DNA of 64,000 nucleotides from the NCBI GenBank assembly GCA_963383645.1, contig OY726560.1, positions 28,666,800 through 28,730,799 on the forward strand. Reading direction: 5' to 3'. This DNA is from Muscardinus avellanarius (lineage: Eukaryota > Chordata > Mammalia > Rodentia > Gliridae). The notes below the pieces were generated by a model. That model was not told the DNA's origin. It saw only the letters and a list, made by a program, of their open reading frames with translations, and searched no databases. Position numbers and translations under genes: made by a program. Shown in pieces: positions 49,301 through 62,031 of this stretch; position 1 is the stretch's first letter; every line of letters starts with the position of its first letter.

Positions 49301-49397
49301 CAATGCTCACTTTAGTTGTCACTAATCACGAAATTTCCTAGGTACCTTTCCTCATGTAACACTCATCACAATTATAATTATTTAATTAATGTAATTC

Positions 49398-49547
49398 TCT
49401 TTTTCTCTCGCTGTCTCTCTGTCTCGTTCTATCTCTCTGTCTTTCTGTGTCTGTCATTATGTCTGTCTCTCTGTCTGTCTGTCTGTCTCTCTCTGTCTCT
49501 GTCTCTCTCTGTCTCTGTCTCTCTCTCTCTCTGTCTCTCTCTTGTGT

Positions 49548-49591
<44 letters not shown>
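49398..49591 (+). repeat. (TCTG/TC)n then (GT)n compound microsatellite
   Basis: About 140 bp of imperfect TCTG and TC units, then a (GT)n run at about 49546-49591. The long Ser/Leu/Cys-rich frame across it is low-complexity artefact. Confidence 0.93.
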
Positions 49592-49592
<1 letters not shown>

Positions 49593-49597
49593 ACGTG

Positions 49598-49690
49598 TGC
49601 TATGCTAGGAATTGAGTGCAAGGACAGTCTACCTCTAAGCTATGCCCCCAGTCCTATTTTTTATTCTTTATTTTGAAACAGGGTTTCTCT
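49598..49690 (-). mobile_element. ID-half SINE fragment
   Basis: Minus-strand right monomer only: 'tgctaggaattgagtgcaag', 'ctacctctaagctatgcccc', then 'gaaacagggtttctctt'. The B1 half is absent. Confidence 0.7.
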
Positions 49691-50184
49691 TAATAGACTA
49701 CTCTATGAATGCTCTTTCCAGAGTTGTTTAGGTAATAAGCTTTGAAGTATTTGTTGAAAATAAGAAGCCAAGAAAGTAGATCTTTATCATTCCTCTGATA
49801 GTCCATTAAAATTATTTAAATGTTTGAGTCTACCATTTTCTTTCTTAGTTTTGTTGGAAGAAATTATATATAAAGTATTCTTTCTAATACAAAGATTTCT
49901 CGTATTTTGTAGGCATAGAAGTATCTTAAAATCTTTGTAAATTTCTTATGAATGGAAGGAATATATTCTTACTATTGGAATTAATCACATTTTGGCATAC
50001 TATAATAATACATTTTATACTTAACAAACTCGAGGAAATTGTTGTCTTAAATTCTGATGGTTCTACAGCTCATAACCAGAGACACACACCTCCCAACTTT
50101 TCAATAGTACAAATTCTGATGTAGAAAATCATATTTGCTATTTTTAATTTTTTATAATAAACTTTGCATTATAGATTTCTTTGT

Positions 50185-50378
50185 TTCTTCATGAGTATGA
50201 ACCCAGGGGCGTTCTATCTTCAAGCTATCTACCCTCATTCCTATTTTATTTGGAAACAGTGTCTCACTAAGTTGCTTAAGATCTTATATGTTGCTGGGGC
50301 TGACTTTGAACCTATGATCCTTCTGTCTCAGCATTCCATGTATTGGGATTACAGACATATACCACCACACCAGACTTC
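50185..50378 (-). mobile_element. B1-ID composite SINE, diverged
   Basis: Minus-strand: 'gaacccaggggcgttctatc', 'ggaaacagtgtctcactaag', 'attacagacatataccacca'. Confidence 0.75.
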
Positions 50379-51230
50379 TTTATTATTTCTTAAGTAATCT
50401 ATAATAATAATAAAATAGGAATAATCTCAAGACATTATATTCTATATTTGTTAAAAATTATTTTTGTGCCTATCACAAAATGAATAAACTAATGTTCCTA
50501 TTTTTCTAAATATTTTCAAAATACTATTCAGTCTCTAGTGTGCTCCAGGCACACAGAACACAGATCTTTTTGTGTGTGCGTGAATAAAGTTTGTATTTCA
50601 TTTTGTTTGTTACCTCTAGCTCTGAAAGTACCTGGTATTGGTATAAACAACCTGTCTCAAAAGAACATGCTTTGGGTTTTGTAAAAGCTTTATTGCTATT
50701 TTACACCAGAGATACCTCTGATTGAAATGAAGGAATGACTAGAGAAAAGAGGTTAAGAGAAATAGTTGCAAGTGGAAAAACAGGGTCTTTGGCATTCCTC
50801 CTGAAGAACTAACTAAGTGTAGCATAGGCTGTAGAATAACTTCTAGGTTCAGTAATGTGGACTGGGTATACGTTACTAAAGAAGATCTTTAAAATAAAGT
50901 AGTATTATAGGAGGTTCTGCTTATTTTCCAAAGTAATCTCATTTATATTATTTATGAATGAATTATAACACACAAGTTATAATAAGTAATAGGACTCTAT
51001 GTTTGATTGTATACATTAGATACTAATTCTAATGAAAAATCTCAAGAAGACTTTTGTTCTCTTACTTACCAAAATATTTTAGCAAAATTTCAGATATGGA
51101 TAAGGTGTACTTTGTACACTGAGCTTCAAACACTTAGACAAGAAGGGGTGGTGGTGGTGCCTTCTTTTGTAGTTTAGAGAAAGAAATGAACATACACTCA
51201 GGTTTTATAGGAAATATTATTTTAAAGTAA

Positions 51231-51491
<261 letters not shown>

Positions 51492-52295
51492 TAAAATTTA
51501 AAAATTTAATGTAATTTCTGTATTTTTTAAATCAACCATTTAACCTACAGTCTTAAAGTGTGGAATAGGCGATGAAGAGGTTTTTATTTGGGATGTTTAA
51601 ACTAAATTAAATAAAGAAATGGCTTGTTGGCTTGTGTGCCTGTTGCAGTGGGAAAGCTTTCTTAAAGCATGGGTATTGTTGCCAGTTGTGGTTATCTGTA
51701 TGCCTCCAGAACTTAAGAGATGTGCCTGAAAATATTAAGTAGCCAGAAGATATTGTCTGAGCAAATGGAGAGGAAGCACACTGAAATTGACATTTTAGTT
51801 CAATTAGATAAATACAGTTAATCTAAATATTACCCCAAACTGATGACGAATCTTTATCTGGAATAAAGGTACAAAAGACTATCTGTTTCTCCTAAAAGCT
51901 AGGTTTCTCAGAGCAGAATTAATAATGCTGTTTAAAAAAAGACTTGCTGGTAACCCTATATAAAGAGACAGTGAAAAAGAACATTTGTAGGAAGGAGAAA
52001 GAAACAGTAATATCATCATGGGAAGTTACCACAGACACCCTAGCCAAATGAGTGATTCTAATGCATTGTACAAAACTGATACAGAGATGATATCATTTAG
52101 AGTAGATCTTCCAAACTGTGGTCAACATCAGTGAGTCATAAAATCAATTCATTGGGTCATGACAGGCATTTTTATAATATACAGAGAATTTAATCAAAAT
52201 AAAATAAAATGAAAAAAATTATATTTCAAAGAACATGGCAATGACAAATATTCTCTTAGAGAACGTTCTCAGTTATATATACAGAAATAAGTAAA

Positions 52296-52405
52296 AAAGT
52301 ATACTCACATATGTATGTATGTATATACATATATGTATGTATACATATACATATATATATGTATATGTATACATACATATGTATGTATATATGTATATAT
52401 ATACA
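52296..52405. repeat. (ATGT/ATAC)n palindrome-rich tract with 50-bp perfect palindrome
   Basis: Purine-pyrimidine alternating AT-rich array. Within it 52331-52380 is an exact palindrome: 52331-52350 (atatgtatgtatacatatac) is the reverse complement of 52361-52380, around atatatatat. Confidence 0.93.
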
Positions 52406-52510
52406 TTTTATATGTGTTTATGCATGTTTGCATAGGCAAAGCATATTTTTGAATATGGATGTCTGGAAAAAACAATTATTTTGATTTAATGATTATAATT
52501 GTGGATTTGA

Positions 52511-52697
52511 GCTAGGTACAGTGATGCATGCTTGTAATTACCAATACTTGGGAGGCTGACACAGAAGAATTGCATAGTTGATGCCAGCCTCAGCTACTTA
52601 TTGAGAGCCTCAGCAACTTGGAAAGACCCTGTTTCTGAATAAAATAAAAAGGGGTGGATATGTAGCTTGGAGATAGAATTCACACTGCCACCAAAAT
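52511..52697 (+). mobile_element. B1-ID composite SINE, older, ID half deleted in part
   Basis: + strand: 'agctaggtacagtgatgcat', 'gatgccagcctcagctactt', 'ggatatgtagcttggagata', then a deletion before the tail. Confidence 0.75.
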
Positions 52698-53169
52698 ATG
52701 GATTTTAAATGTCAGATATACATGGTAGTTTTTTCCCAGGTATATAATGTATTCCCATACAAAAATTATCATTGCATGACTTCTGTTTTACATATTATTT
52801 AACCTCTCTGAGCTTATTTTCTCTCATCTCTAAAATGAAGATAATTAAAATTCTTTACTTCAAAATGCTGTTATTAGAAATAACAACACAGCTATGAGAA
52901 ACCAGTGCACAGCTACAAAATTGGTCCATTAACTACCAGAACAACCAGTTAATCACTAATTTGCATTACTGGTCTCATCTGCAAAATATATAGGAAATAA
53001 AAAGAGAATAAGAACTTTGGGCTTAATTCTTCCATAGAGGAAAATGATTAGTTTTCATGGAAATTTATAAAAAAAAATTAACAGAAAGAATGAAATTGTT
53101 TTAGGATCTAGAACTAATTACAAAAAGTACAAAGAAATACTTGTTTTTAACCAGAGACCAAGAAAAACA

Positions 53170-54242
53170 TAGGAAAATATTTTCCTTTTTTCACTTTTTT
53201 TGTGTATTTAATGGTGCATAATAGTTTCACATCATAATATAAATCATTTTGACAATGACATACATGCACACAGCACAGCAGTTGGTGTCCCTTTACCATC
53301 TCCCCATTTTCCTCACTCCCAATACAGAGTACCAAGATAGACATTGTATATACATACACATAGTCAATGCTAGTATTTCCATTAATAATCCTTAGTCTTT
53401 TTTCTCCCCTACTTTTAGACATCCTTCCTGGCTCCACTGGTGTTTCTCTTCCATTATTTGGAGTTTCTTTTGTATCCCAATTACTCTCTATCCTGTACAT
53501 ATTAGAAAAAAGTGTATGACCTTTCAATCTCAGTGATTGGCTAATCTCATTTAACATAATGTTCTCCAAAGCCTTCCATTTTTTTGGCAAATGTGATAAT
53601 TTTGTTTTTCTTTATTGCTGGGTAGAATCCCATTGTGTTTATTCTTCATAATTTTGTAATCTATTCATCTGTTGATGTACAACTGATTTGGTTATATAAT
53701 TTGGCTATTATGAATTGTGCTGCCATGAACATGTATATGCATATATTACTGTGGTTCTCTCTTTTCAACCCCTTTACCAATAGTGGTAAATTTATGTTAT
53801 ATGGTGGATCTGCTCCCAGTATTTTAAGGAATCTTCACACTGATCTCCATAGCTGCTGAACATTTATTCTTACTTGACTTCTTTATAATTGCCATTCTGA
53901 TTGGGGTTAGAATCAATCTTAGTGTAGTTTTGCTTTGCATCTTCCTGATTGCCAATTATGTTGAACATTTTTTCATGTATCTTTTGGCCACTTGTATCTT
54001 TTATTTTATGAAGTGTCTATTCAATTCAGATGCCTATTTCTTGATTGGGTTATTGTTTTTTCTAGTGTAAAGTTTTTAAGTTCTTTGTTTATTCTAGATA
54101 TTATACCTCTGTCAAAGAGATGGCTGGTAAAGATTTTTTTTTTCACATTTTATAGGCTCTCTCTTTAGACTCTTGGTTATTTTCTTTGATAAGCAGAAAC
54201 TATTTAGTTGGATGCCATCCCACTTATTAATTCTTGTTTTAG
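53170..54242 (-). mobile_element. LINE-1, 3' segment of twin-primed insertion
   Basis: Minus orientation: T-rich 3' end at about 53180-53200, 3'UTR, then ORF2 tail 'attgtgctgccatgaacatg', 'attgccaattatgttgaaca', 'gagatggctggtaaagattt', up to 'ggatgccatcccacttatta'. A 147-codon open frame at 53147-53590 lies in the 3'UTR and is not a protein gene. Orientation flips at about 54243. Confidence 0.88.
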
Positions 54243-54537
54243 TATTTACATATTTATATTCAATTGATCTTTAACAAAGGGGCCAAATACATAAGCTGGT
54301 ATAAAGACAACCATTTCAACAAATGGTGCTGGGAAAACTGGCTATCCATTGGTAGAAAAATGGAACTAAATCCTCATTTCTCACCATGCACAGGAATCAA
54401 CTAGAGATGGATCTAAGTCCTGGAAGTTAAACCAGAAACTGTGAAGCTATTAGAGAAGGGCATAGGTTCAACACTCCAATACATAGGCATAGGTAGAAAC
54501 TTCCTCAACAAGATCCCTCAAGCTCAGGAAATTAGAC
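54243..54537 (+). mobile_element. LINE-1, inverted 5' segment of twin-primed insertion
   Basis: + orientation ORF2: 'gatctttaacaaaggggcca', 'aaatggtgctgggaaaactg', 'aggaatcaactagagatgga', ending at 'agctcaggaaatta'. By comparison with the intact order at 30430-30600, this segment ends within a few bases of where the minus segment begins in L1 coordinates. Confidence 0.88.
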
Positions 54538-54559
54538 TTTACTTACTTACTTTGTATGT

Positions 54560-54618
54560 GTGTGGTCCTAGGGGATTAAACCCAGGAGCATTCTATCTCT
54601 GTGCTACACCCCTACCCC
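54560..54618 (-). mobile_element. ID-half SINE fragment
   Basis: Minus-strand: 'gtggtcctaggggattaaac', 'ccaggagcattctatctctg'. It abuts an oppositely oriented SINE. Confidence 0.7.
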
Positions 54619-54800
54619 CTGAGGCTGAGACAGGAGGATCACAGGTTCACAGCCAGCCCCAAATCCTTAGTGAGGCCCTCCTCAACTTAGTGAGACCCTG
54701 TTTCAAAATAAATAATAAAAAGTAGGTTTAAGGGTGTACCTCAAAGGTAGCATGCTCCTGGGTTCTATTTTCAGTACTACAACAACAACAATAACAAAAA
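54619..54800 (+). mobile_element. B1-ID composite SINE, 5' truncated
   Basis: + strand: 'ctgaggctgagacaggagga', 'gtgaggccctcctcaactta', 'taagggtgtacctcaaaggt', then (AAC)n tail. Head-to-head with the fragment at 54560. Confidence 0.8.
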
Positions 54801-55159
54801 GAATTATATGGCCAGTCCTTGGCAGCTTTTCATGGTAGGTCTTATCCTATTGAAGGATAAGATCTTGAGAAATAAGACCAGGGAATTTTGACTGATTGTT
54901 ATTCTTTAAAGTACATAAGTAGGGCATTGGCTATCTGTTATTTCTGAACACCAAAATAAGGAAAGATTTTTAGTTGTTTTATTGTTACGATGTTAGTAAT
55001 CGAACTCAGAACCTTACACTATTTTTTAATGTAAAAGCAAACATATGGCTGTAGTCTGCAAACCCTTAGTAATGAACTATAGAATTGATTTCTGAAAGCA
55101 TAGTCTGCACATTCTTAGAACACAACTACATCTTTATTTTTATTTCATCATTTTCTTAG

Positions 55160-55270
55160 TCTCACTTTAGAACATAAGCTACATGAAGTCAAGAGCTATA
55201 TATTTATGTTTAGTGTGCGATCCGTTAAATTATATAAGCATGTTCTTGGTAAATATTTGTTAACTTGAAC
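55160..55270 (+). mobile_element. LINE-2 3' end
   Basis: 'agaacataagctacatgaag' and 'gttcttggtaaatatttgtt' follow the L2 3' end consensus. Degenerate. Confidence 0.6.
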
Positions 55271-55989
55271 TGGACTGTAGAATTTTACAAAGTTTGACTA
55301 TTTTAAAAGATAGTTTTTTTATCACTATTTAGGATTAAGTGTATGTTTTAAATCTGCAGAAAATGTTTTAAAGAGCTTAAGTTGGACACTGGAAGATTAT
55401 ATTTGTCAGAAGTAGATCCAAAAATGATTGCCTCCTGTCATAAGTCCTGCTCGGTGATGAGAAACCCTGCAGTTTATCAGAGGAGAATGTCACATATCTT
55501 AAAAGATAGCAGAACTGCATGTCTGTACCTCTACTTTGTGATTTTAAAAAATTGTCTTAGAAAATAAGTCTTCCCTTTTATTTTTTATACTTTAAAAGTA
55601 TATGCAGAAAGTTTATTAATTCAGTTGTTAACAGACATACTAAAGTAGAAGTTATATCATCCTTATCCATATTCTGATTTAATATAGGTTTAATATAGGT
55701 AAAGTCAATGAGATGCAAGTATTGACAAATTCCATATTTGATCATTAATATCTGTTACTTGATTTATTTTACCTAATCATATTGCATCAATGTATTTCAT
55801 CTAATGACATAGCTGAGCCCTCAGAGAACCTAGCTATCTTTACCGCTTAGTCTCTCTTCTATCTAGATCTTTTCTTTCCCTAGTTCCTCATATAATATCT
55901 TCTGAACACAAAAGTAATCATTAAATTAAAAACATATGTCAGATTATATTTATATAAATATATAAATTATATATTACATTTGAGTATAT

Positions 55990-56330
55990 TACATTACTCA
56001 AAACCCATCAATAGCTTGCCAAATCATAACAAACCCCAAAGATCCTATAATATAAAGCTCTACTCCACCTACCCTGACATTACCAGTCTCTCCCTCTGCC
56101 ACACTCTTTGAGTGACACTGGCTTCCCTGATGTTTCTTCAAAGCAGTGATCATACTTGTGACTCAGAGATTTTGCACTTGCTGTTCTTACTGTCTGTAAT
56201 ATTTTTATTACAGCTCTCAGCCTGGCTAGTTCTCTTCTTTCCTTCAGACATTTAACCATTTGCCTTTATTATTAAAAAAATTTCTTTTCTATTCACCTTA
56301 TCCATGCTTCCCACAGTTCCCAGGATGGAA
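55990..56330 (+). mobile_element. LINE-2 fragment
   Basis: 'aaacccatcaatagcttgcc', 'ctccacctaccctgacatta', 'agagattttgcacttgctgt' track the well-known L2 3' ORF region. Coding frame destroyed. Confidence 0.7.
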
Positions 56331-57239
56331 TAGTTGTCTGTATGAAAAAATGCAATGATATGCCTTTGGCAAAGATATATATCTTTGATATCTATCCAAG
56401 AACTCTCAGGGTCTCAAAACTATAAAAAGTGAATCACAAAATTTGGCAGTACTCTTTAGCGTACCAATACAATATTTTTTATTTTTTCCCATTGCTATAG
56501 CATACAGCAAACATTGAATTGACTGGAAATTATAAAACCCTAGGAACATATTTGGCTTGTTAAAGAAACACTATGTCATAAACTGTTCCAAAGAAACAAT
56601 CAAAACATTTGTTCATTCCCCCATCTTTTCAGGTATTTTTAAAAGTATCAATTATGTGCCTATAAGTACTATGGATAAAGACATGAATTCAACATGATTT
56701 TAAATTTTAAAAAGTTTATAGTTTAACAAGACATCTAAATTCCACTGTTAGCAATATAAAAACAGAGTACTAGGAACACAGCATGGAAGGGTATTTGAAC
56801 AATTATGAAGAGCTTTTATAGTTCACCACACTCCATGGTGTGAGAACTATTAATATTCTCATTTACAAATGAGGAAATGAGGAATAGAGAGGTCTGGTTT
56901 CTTGTTAAAAGTCACACATGCCTAGCAGTCTTATTGTCCATCCATAATTTTAATCACCATCCTGTCTGTAGGCTGCTTAGTTCTGTAAAGGACAATGTAA
57001 TGACACTTTTGTATCTCTAGAGCCCAAGAGTACCTGGAAGATTTTAGTTGGTATCTTAGTCCATGATGCGCTGCTATAACAAAATATTTAATAATTTATA
57101 AAGAATACAGATTCATGACTCTAGAATTATTGATTCCCAATGGGTGATGTCTCCCACTGGGTAGAGCACTGGAATAAATATAGATGCATAAAAAAGGCAA
57201 AGTCATCAGCACTTTTTTTATTTATTTGCCTAAAAAAGA

Positions 57240-57460
57240 TAGATTTTTTTGTTTAGTGTGGTAGTGATCTCAGTACTTAGGAAGCAGAGACAGAAGGATT
57301 TCAGGCTGAAGGCCAATCTCCGAAATTTAGCAAGGCCCTCAACAACTTAATAAGACCTTGTTTCAAAATAAAATATAAAATAGGACTGTAAATGTAGCTC
57401 AGAGGTAGAATGATGCTCTTGGGTTCAATCACCAGTACCAAAAAAATAAATAAATAAAAA
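57240..57460 (+). mobile_element. B1-ID composite SINE, older variant, nested in LTR
   Basis: + strand: 'gtgatctcagtacttaggaa', 'gaaggccaatctccgaaatt', 'gtaaatgtagctcagaggta', then A-rich tail. Confidence 0.75.
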
Positions 57461-57497
57461 GAAAGAAAGTAGATTTTCAGGGGAGCATTGGAGTATG

Positions 57498-57498
<1 letters not shown>

Positions 57499-57528
<30 letters not shown>

Positions 57529-57553
57529 TTTATTTTTTATTGTTATTATTATT
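57499..57553 (+). repeat. (TTA)n microsatellite
   Basis: About ten TTA units followed by imperfect TTA/T-rich sequence. Confidence 0.88.
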
Positions 57554-60117
57554 TATTTTCTGAACAAGGGATGATAAGCCAAATAAGATTGAGAATATCT
57601 GATAGATGCTGGGAAGTCTGACCAATGACTGGCAAGGTAGAATGATATCTTTATGATGGGATTTGACTGTGTGATCCCATGGTAGAAGGCAGAAGGGCAA
57701 GTGTATGCAGTATGTGAATACTCAAGGTATAGAGACAGAGGTAGAGAGGAAGGGAAGGAACCAAAACCCACCCTTTTTGCAGGAACTTACTCCTATACTA
57801 ACTAGCCCACTCCCATGATAATAGCATTAATCTATTCATGAGGACAGAGCTCAAGACCTAAGCACTTCACCACTTTTTCACTGAGGATTGAGTTTCCAAT
57901 ACATAAATTGTAGGGCAAGGTGCATTCAAACTTAGAGCACTTTATTAAATGTTTTGCAAGTAGATGTATGTCATTAAGATTAAATGACAAAGGTTTCTCA
58001 TTATTTTTAACATGGTACTTCAGGCTAAGTATGATAATCAAGATATATTACCACATAAACTGGTACATTTGTTCATCTGAACTATATTTTATATTTTATC
58101 ATAAATAGAATTTTGTACAAAATACAAAGCCTTAACAGATATACCTAGCCAGTGTTAATTATATTTTTTTGAAAATCTGCTGTGCTATTATTTTAGGACC
58201 TTCATATCACTCATGTTAATATAAATCCTGGATTACCCCCCCAAAAAAAAAAAAGAAATTAAGGAACTCAATAACTGGTGACCTTTAAATCTATTCAGGG
58301 TATGTAAACAATAGTGTGTTACGATAGACATTCTTTAGTCATCTGGCACCACTCCCTGTTCACTTCCTACTCATATGTGGAATGATAAACACATTTAAGA
58401 GGAGACCGCTTTTATCCTATCAGTGGAAGAGAAGGCTTTGAAACAAACAAGCCAACAAATATAAAATAGGTTTTATAATCATAGATTTCCAACTTTAGAA
58501 TAATCTTTAATTACCATCTCTTACTGATAGCATATTGTTTGGATCTATAAAGAAGTAGCTAACTGAACTTGGGTTCCCAGGTCTTCTTTTTAAATGGTGT
58601 GACTTACCTTGGGCTAAAAAATTTATTTCAAATGTCCTTGAGGTTTATATATTCTTTGAGATGTGAAAGAAATATCATTCTATTATGAATACCTATGAAG
58701 ATGATCTAGTCTAATATGCTGAGCCATTTCACATTTGATGTCATTTAAATATGTGATATAATTAAAAGATTTAGATGAAAAATTTATAAAACAGAGGCCC
58801 CATAGTAAATTATTACTAAATATCATCAATATATCTGCCTTTCCTAAGCAGCCCATAGTAATTTTGTTCACAGCTATATTACGCAAATTATGTATCATAT
58901 TCATGTTCTATACTGAAGCATAATATATTTTTATTGAAAAAACACTAAGGCTGCATTGGGATAAAAGCAAAGTATGTTTCATTTTTGTTTAATTCTGAGA
59001 AACTATTATTTAACAGGAATCGAGAAGGAAAGCTAATGTTATTCAGCACCTGCTATTTTGCAGGCACTCTTACATACATTATCTCTCCAGTTGGCCTCTA
59101 GCATACTAGTCTAGAGATTCATTAACATTGTTATAAATAAGTCCCTGCTGCTGGGAATTCTGAGCATACTATGTAGAACAGCCCTCATGAAAAGAAATGT
59201 GATTGCAAATCAATGCTTATAATTTACAGCATTTTTTTGTGACTACTAACTTGGGATCAACTTAGATCCTACTTAAACCATATGGTCACATGGCCTGTTA
59301 TTGTATTAAAATGTTTCCCACTGTCCACTCTCATGTAGTCTATATTTAATACAGACCTCAAATGTATCTTCCTGATATACTGCCAGTTTGCAGACATATT
59401 GAAAAAATTTTACTTACACAGAAAGTTGAATTATCCTAGTGATTCTCTCCTTATAGATGAAGAAAGTAAAGTATGTATCAGTAAATCTTAGAAGTCATGG
59501 AAAGACTTGAATGGTATTAAGATAATAAGACAAGAAATCCAAAAAGAGCCAATCTTTACTAATGTTACAGAAATAAAATTCCAGGAAGTGCTCCAAGAGC
59601 TGTGTGCCTGTGTGCTTCTATCCCCCAACATGATGTCAAATTACAAAAATACCAAATAAAAAACTGAGAAAAAACCCTACTGACAATTCATTTTACTGAG
59701 TCTAGAAAAGAGAAAAAGCAATTTTATTATAAAATAAATATATCTATAATGCAATGCACATCACATACAGTTTGCAAGAAACATCCAAAGACTGATTAGG
59801 CTCTCAGATTTATTTATAAAGTAAAAGAAAGAACTATTAAAATTTACTGTATTTCTCTTGAGAGACAAATTAATGCACTTCAAATTCTTTATACCTTATA
59901 TAAAAACCAGTGTCCAAGTCAGAAGGCTGGTGACCTTGCACTATAAAATCAAAAGGTCTATCTCTTATGCGTTCACAGAGATACTCTTGAGAAAGGAAGT
60001 AGTTTGAAGCTTCCCTCCCATTTGGTAAACAAAATTTCCTCCAAACACACTTTCATGTCAATCAGCAAACCATTCATTCCAGGATTCCTAAGGAAGGTAT
60101 ATTCTTACAGAATGACA

Positions 60118-60345
60118 GGCCGGGCTGGCGGAGCACTTATGAAATCCTAGTACTTGAGAGGCTGAGCCAAGAGGTTCTCAAATTCAAGGCCAGCCTCAGC
60201 AACTTAGAGAAAAGAGACTTCACAATCTACTATACCTTGTTTCAAAAAGCCAAAAAATGAAAAGAGTTGGAGGTGTAGCTCTGTGTTAGAATACCCCTGG
60301 GGTCAATCCCGAGTACTAAGAAAAAAATAAAAATAAAAAGACAAA
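60118..60345 (+). mobile_element. B1-ID composite SINE, older variant
   Basis: + strand: 'aggccgggctggcggagcac', 'caaggccagcctcagcaact', 'ggaggtgtagctctgtgtta', then A-rich tail. It contains an extra ~20 nt in the linker. Confidence 0.8.
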
Positions 60346-60742
60346 ATAGAGCTCTCTATTTTGCAACTGAGAATTTGTTCTCTAATCTCAAAACACAAGT
60401 TTTGTGTATTAAACTGAACCACAAAGGCATTAGTGGATAAACCCAAGTTATACTTAGGCTGTGGCTCTAACTAGCTGCAAGCTCAAGCCAATTCCAGGAC
60501 TAGTTATTTCTTCCCAAGTTAAAAACAGAGTTTGGGAACCTTTTTTATTCAGAGATGAACTAATGTTTGCTGTTAGGAAAACAGACAAAAGAACAAGAAA
60601 TAAGAAATTCTCCAATGTAACTAGTTATTTTCCAGATCTTCATAGGCCAAAGATATAATCTTTGAAGAAACTTATTTTGATGGTAAGAGTAGACATATAT
60701 TGACAAAGAGAAAAGAAAGGTATTTCAGAATAATCTAAATGG

Positions 60743-60952
60743 GGTGGCATGGTGGCATATGCTTGTTAGCCCAGTACTTGGGAGGCTCAAACAGAAAGAT
60801 CGCACGGGTTCAAAGCCAGCCTCAGCTACTTAGTGAGGCTTTCAGCAACTTAGACTTTGTTTCCAAATAAAGTATAAAATAGGTATGGGAGTATAGCCCA
60901 GAGGTAGTAAAGCTCCCGGATTCCACCCCCAATACCACACACACACACAAAA
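60743..60952 (+). mobile_element. B1-ID composite SINE, type B relative
   Basis: + strand: 'ggtggcatatgcttgttagc', 'gatcgcacgggttcaaagcc', 'ggagtatagcccagaggtag', then a short (CA)n/A tail. A 16-bp perfect duplication agaataatctaaatgg is at 60727-60742 and 60953-60968. Confidence 0.92.
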
Positions 60953-61770
60953 AGAATAATCTAAATGGAGTGGGTTTCTAAAGTCTTTGTGCATGCTAAT
61001 AACCCAACAGGACTCCCTCTACTTAGCATCAAATTTGTAAGCACATAAGGTAAAATAAAAACACGTAGCTTTGAAGAGATATCAATTATGTTTTATGATA
61101 GTTATCAAAGTACATAAAATTATAATTTAAAACAATTTATGCATTTATAATTAAGGCATTAAATTAGGAGTTTTAGCAGTAGATCTAATAACTACTTCAA
61201 TTTTCAGTAGTAATAAGCCTAAAATATTTTGAGGTATCTGCAACTATATAAGGTAATATACAATATCTTTAATTTCTGTTGCTGACAAGATTCTAGTTAC
61301 TCCTAATACTTGGCTTTGTCTCCAATATTTAAAATGAAACTTCATCTTAAAATTTAGTTGGGAAAAAGTCAAATAGGAGTTAGAGGGCATATAGATATTT
61401 TTCTTTCCCATCAAATTCATAGAATAAGTAAAACAGCCCCTGAATTATAAGAAAATAGAGATGTTAGACAGATTCTCCTCCCTTTTTCTAGTAGTATTAG
61501 CTTTTGCTATCCCCACATACACACTTAACCTTCTAAGTGATAAAGAATGAACAAAAGAAGACAGTATACACTTTGACCGTCAACAGCCAAGAAGTGATTC
61601 CCATGTCTCCGGGAAAACTGAATTGAGGTTGTAACTTCCTCTTCCCTTGGGATGGAGCAGGGTTCTCTGCTCTTGATCCTTTGGGAAACATAATAGAAAA
61701 GTAAGAGCCAGAAGCTCCTCCTATTAAAAGACATCGGTGCCCTTGTAGTAAAGTCAAATAAGCATCTCTC

Positions 61771-61773
<3 letters not shown>

Positions 61774-61842
<69 letters not shown>

Positions 61843-61948
61843 CATTCCTCTCCTCTCCTCTCCTCTCCTCTCCTCTCCTCCTTCTTTTTCCCTCCTCCCT
61901 CCCTTCTCCTTCATCCCTCCTTCCTCTTTCCTTCCCTTCCTCCCTCCC
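61774..61948 (+). repeat. (TC)n / (TCCTC)n polypyrimidine tract
   Basis: About 32 TC units (61774-61837), a (TCCTC)n block (61847-61880), then C/T-rich sequence. About 175 bp with only about two purines. Triplex (H-DNA) potential. The minus-strand Arg-Glu-rich frame here is an artefact. Confidence 0.95.
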
Positions 61949-62031
61949 AGAATTTGGAAGTGTGGTAGATAACTAAATTCTTCCTGCTATTTTTTGTAAG
62001 CTTTGTATCACGTTAAGACTGATCAAGTTAA

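Larger units (their letters stand above)
57050..57925 (-). mobile_element. MaLR-type LTR, split by a SINE
   Basis: Pieces 57050-57235 ('gtatcttagtccatgatgcg', 'gctataacaaaatatttaat') and about 57555-57925 ('gatcccatggtagaaggcag', 'agcattaatctattcatgag') match the reverse complement of MST/MLT-type LTRs of the ERVL-MaLR class as I remember them. The SINE at 57240-57460 and a (TTA)n run separate them. Only LTR sequence; no retroviral gene. Confidence 0.6.

Noticed and set aside
49316..49615. 99-codon Ser/Leu/Cys-rich frame
   Set aside because: It translates the (TCTG)n and (GT)n microsatellite.
53147..53590. 147-codon open frame on the minus strand
   Set aside because: It lies in the LINE-1 3'UTR, matches no L1 ORF and has no other gene features.
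60461..60658. 65-codon open frame on the + strand
   Set aside because: No CUB or Sushi signature and no fitting phase-1 acceptor; does not continue the CSMD reading frame.
61525..61914. 129-codon open frame rich in Arg-Glu
   Set aside because: It is the reverse of the (TC)n tract; low complexity only.
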